The notes under the pieces were generated by a model. It was not told the origin of the DNA. It ran no database searches and saw only the letters and a program-made list of their open reading frames with translations. From Gammaproteobacteria bacterium (lineage in GTDB: Bacteria; Pseudomonadota; Gammaproteobacteria; Pseudomonadales; Azotimanducaceae): a stretch of 64,000 bases of DNA. This document shows positions 63,969-64,000 of this stretch, in pieces; positions within the stretch are counted from its first letter, which is position 1, and the number at the start of each line of letters is the position of its first letter. Where the stretch lies: NCBI GenBank assembly GCA_026707945.1, contig JAPOVV010000045.1:93844-157843 (forward strand). The letters are read 5' to 3'. The position numbers were made by a program, and so were the translations under genes.

Positions 63969-64000
63969 GGCGCAATTTCAATGGTGAGTGTAAATGACAT

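Noticed and set aside
1..64000. CRISPR arrays, insertion sequences, rRNA or prophage structural genes
   Set aside because: No regularly spaced repeats, transposases, rRNA blocks or phage structural proteins were recognised; the only mobility gene is the edge integrase.

Overview
The window reads as a chromosomal segment of an uncultured-type gammaproteobacterium. The evidence is gene content and order: rplM-rpsI-petABC-sspA-sspB, the rsmI/lpoA/BON-lipoprotein divergon, rsmI-rnpB followed by a dcw cluster, miaB ... phoH-ybeY-corC-lnt, and a DUF1820 gene. SspA, SspB, LpoA and DUF1820 in this arrangement point to Gammaproteobacteria. The murE product carries the DNPR motif of meso-diaminopimelate-type peptidoglycan. 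Base composition looks close to balanced, and many genes start with GTG or TTG. No tRNA, rRNA, IS element or CRISPR array was recognised. One structured RNA, RNase P RNA, is clear.

Layout. 1-8.2 kb: the tail of an FAD-dependent sugar-lactone oxidase, a TonB-dependent receptor, a HipBA toxin-antitoxin pair with an AT-rich control region, a CnoX/YbbN-like protein, a small lipoprotein, a class I glutamine amidotransferase and a PspC-domain protein. 8.4-15.4 kb: two acyl-CoA synthetases, a three-gene ABC-2 exporter and a beta-propeller glycosidase-like protein. 15.4-21.4 kb: a dihydroorotase-family enzyme, divergent from a probable selenoprotein (in-frame UGA with a bSECIS-like hairpin), followed by glcDEF. 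21.4-28.4 kb: DsbA-like and glutaredoxin proteins, a phosphotransferase, ribosomal proteins L13/S9, cytochrome bc1 and SspAB. 28.4-32.5 kb: a BON lipoprotein, LpoA, RsmI, rnpB and a structured leader.

32.5-45 kb is a compact dcw (division and cell wall) cluster: rsmH-ftsL-ftsI-murE-mraY-murD-ftsW-murC-ftsQ-ftsA-ftsZ. It lacks mraZ, murF, murG and ddl, although the flanking genes overlap seamlessly. Several division proteins are divergent: FtsZ has no recognisable C-terminal docking peptide, FtsQ is short, and FtsI has SSQ in place of SXN. 45-53.4 kb is a mostly catabolic or accessory stretch: a haloacid dehalogenase-like protein, a bacterial cereblon-type CULT protein, a TauD-family dioxygenase, a class III CoA-transferase, a NylC/DmpA-type peptidase, a ferredoxin-reductase-like flavoprotein, DUF1820 and CreD. 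53.7-60 kb: miaB, a cyclase-family hydrolase and phoH-ybeY-corC-lnt. 60-64 kb: an orphan AbrB-type antitoxin, a thiamine-diphosphate enzyme, pdxA and a tyrosine-recombinase integrase at the window edge, which may mark a genomic island beyond it.

The strongest novelty candidates are the UGA-containing selenoprotein-B-like gene with its compact SECIS hairpin, the CULT/cereblon-type protein with every thalidomide-pocket position conserved, and the pruned dcw cluster with divergent FtsZ, FtsQ and FtsI. All functional statements come from reading the sequence and family knowledge. No database search was run.
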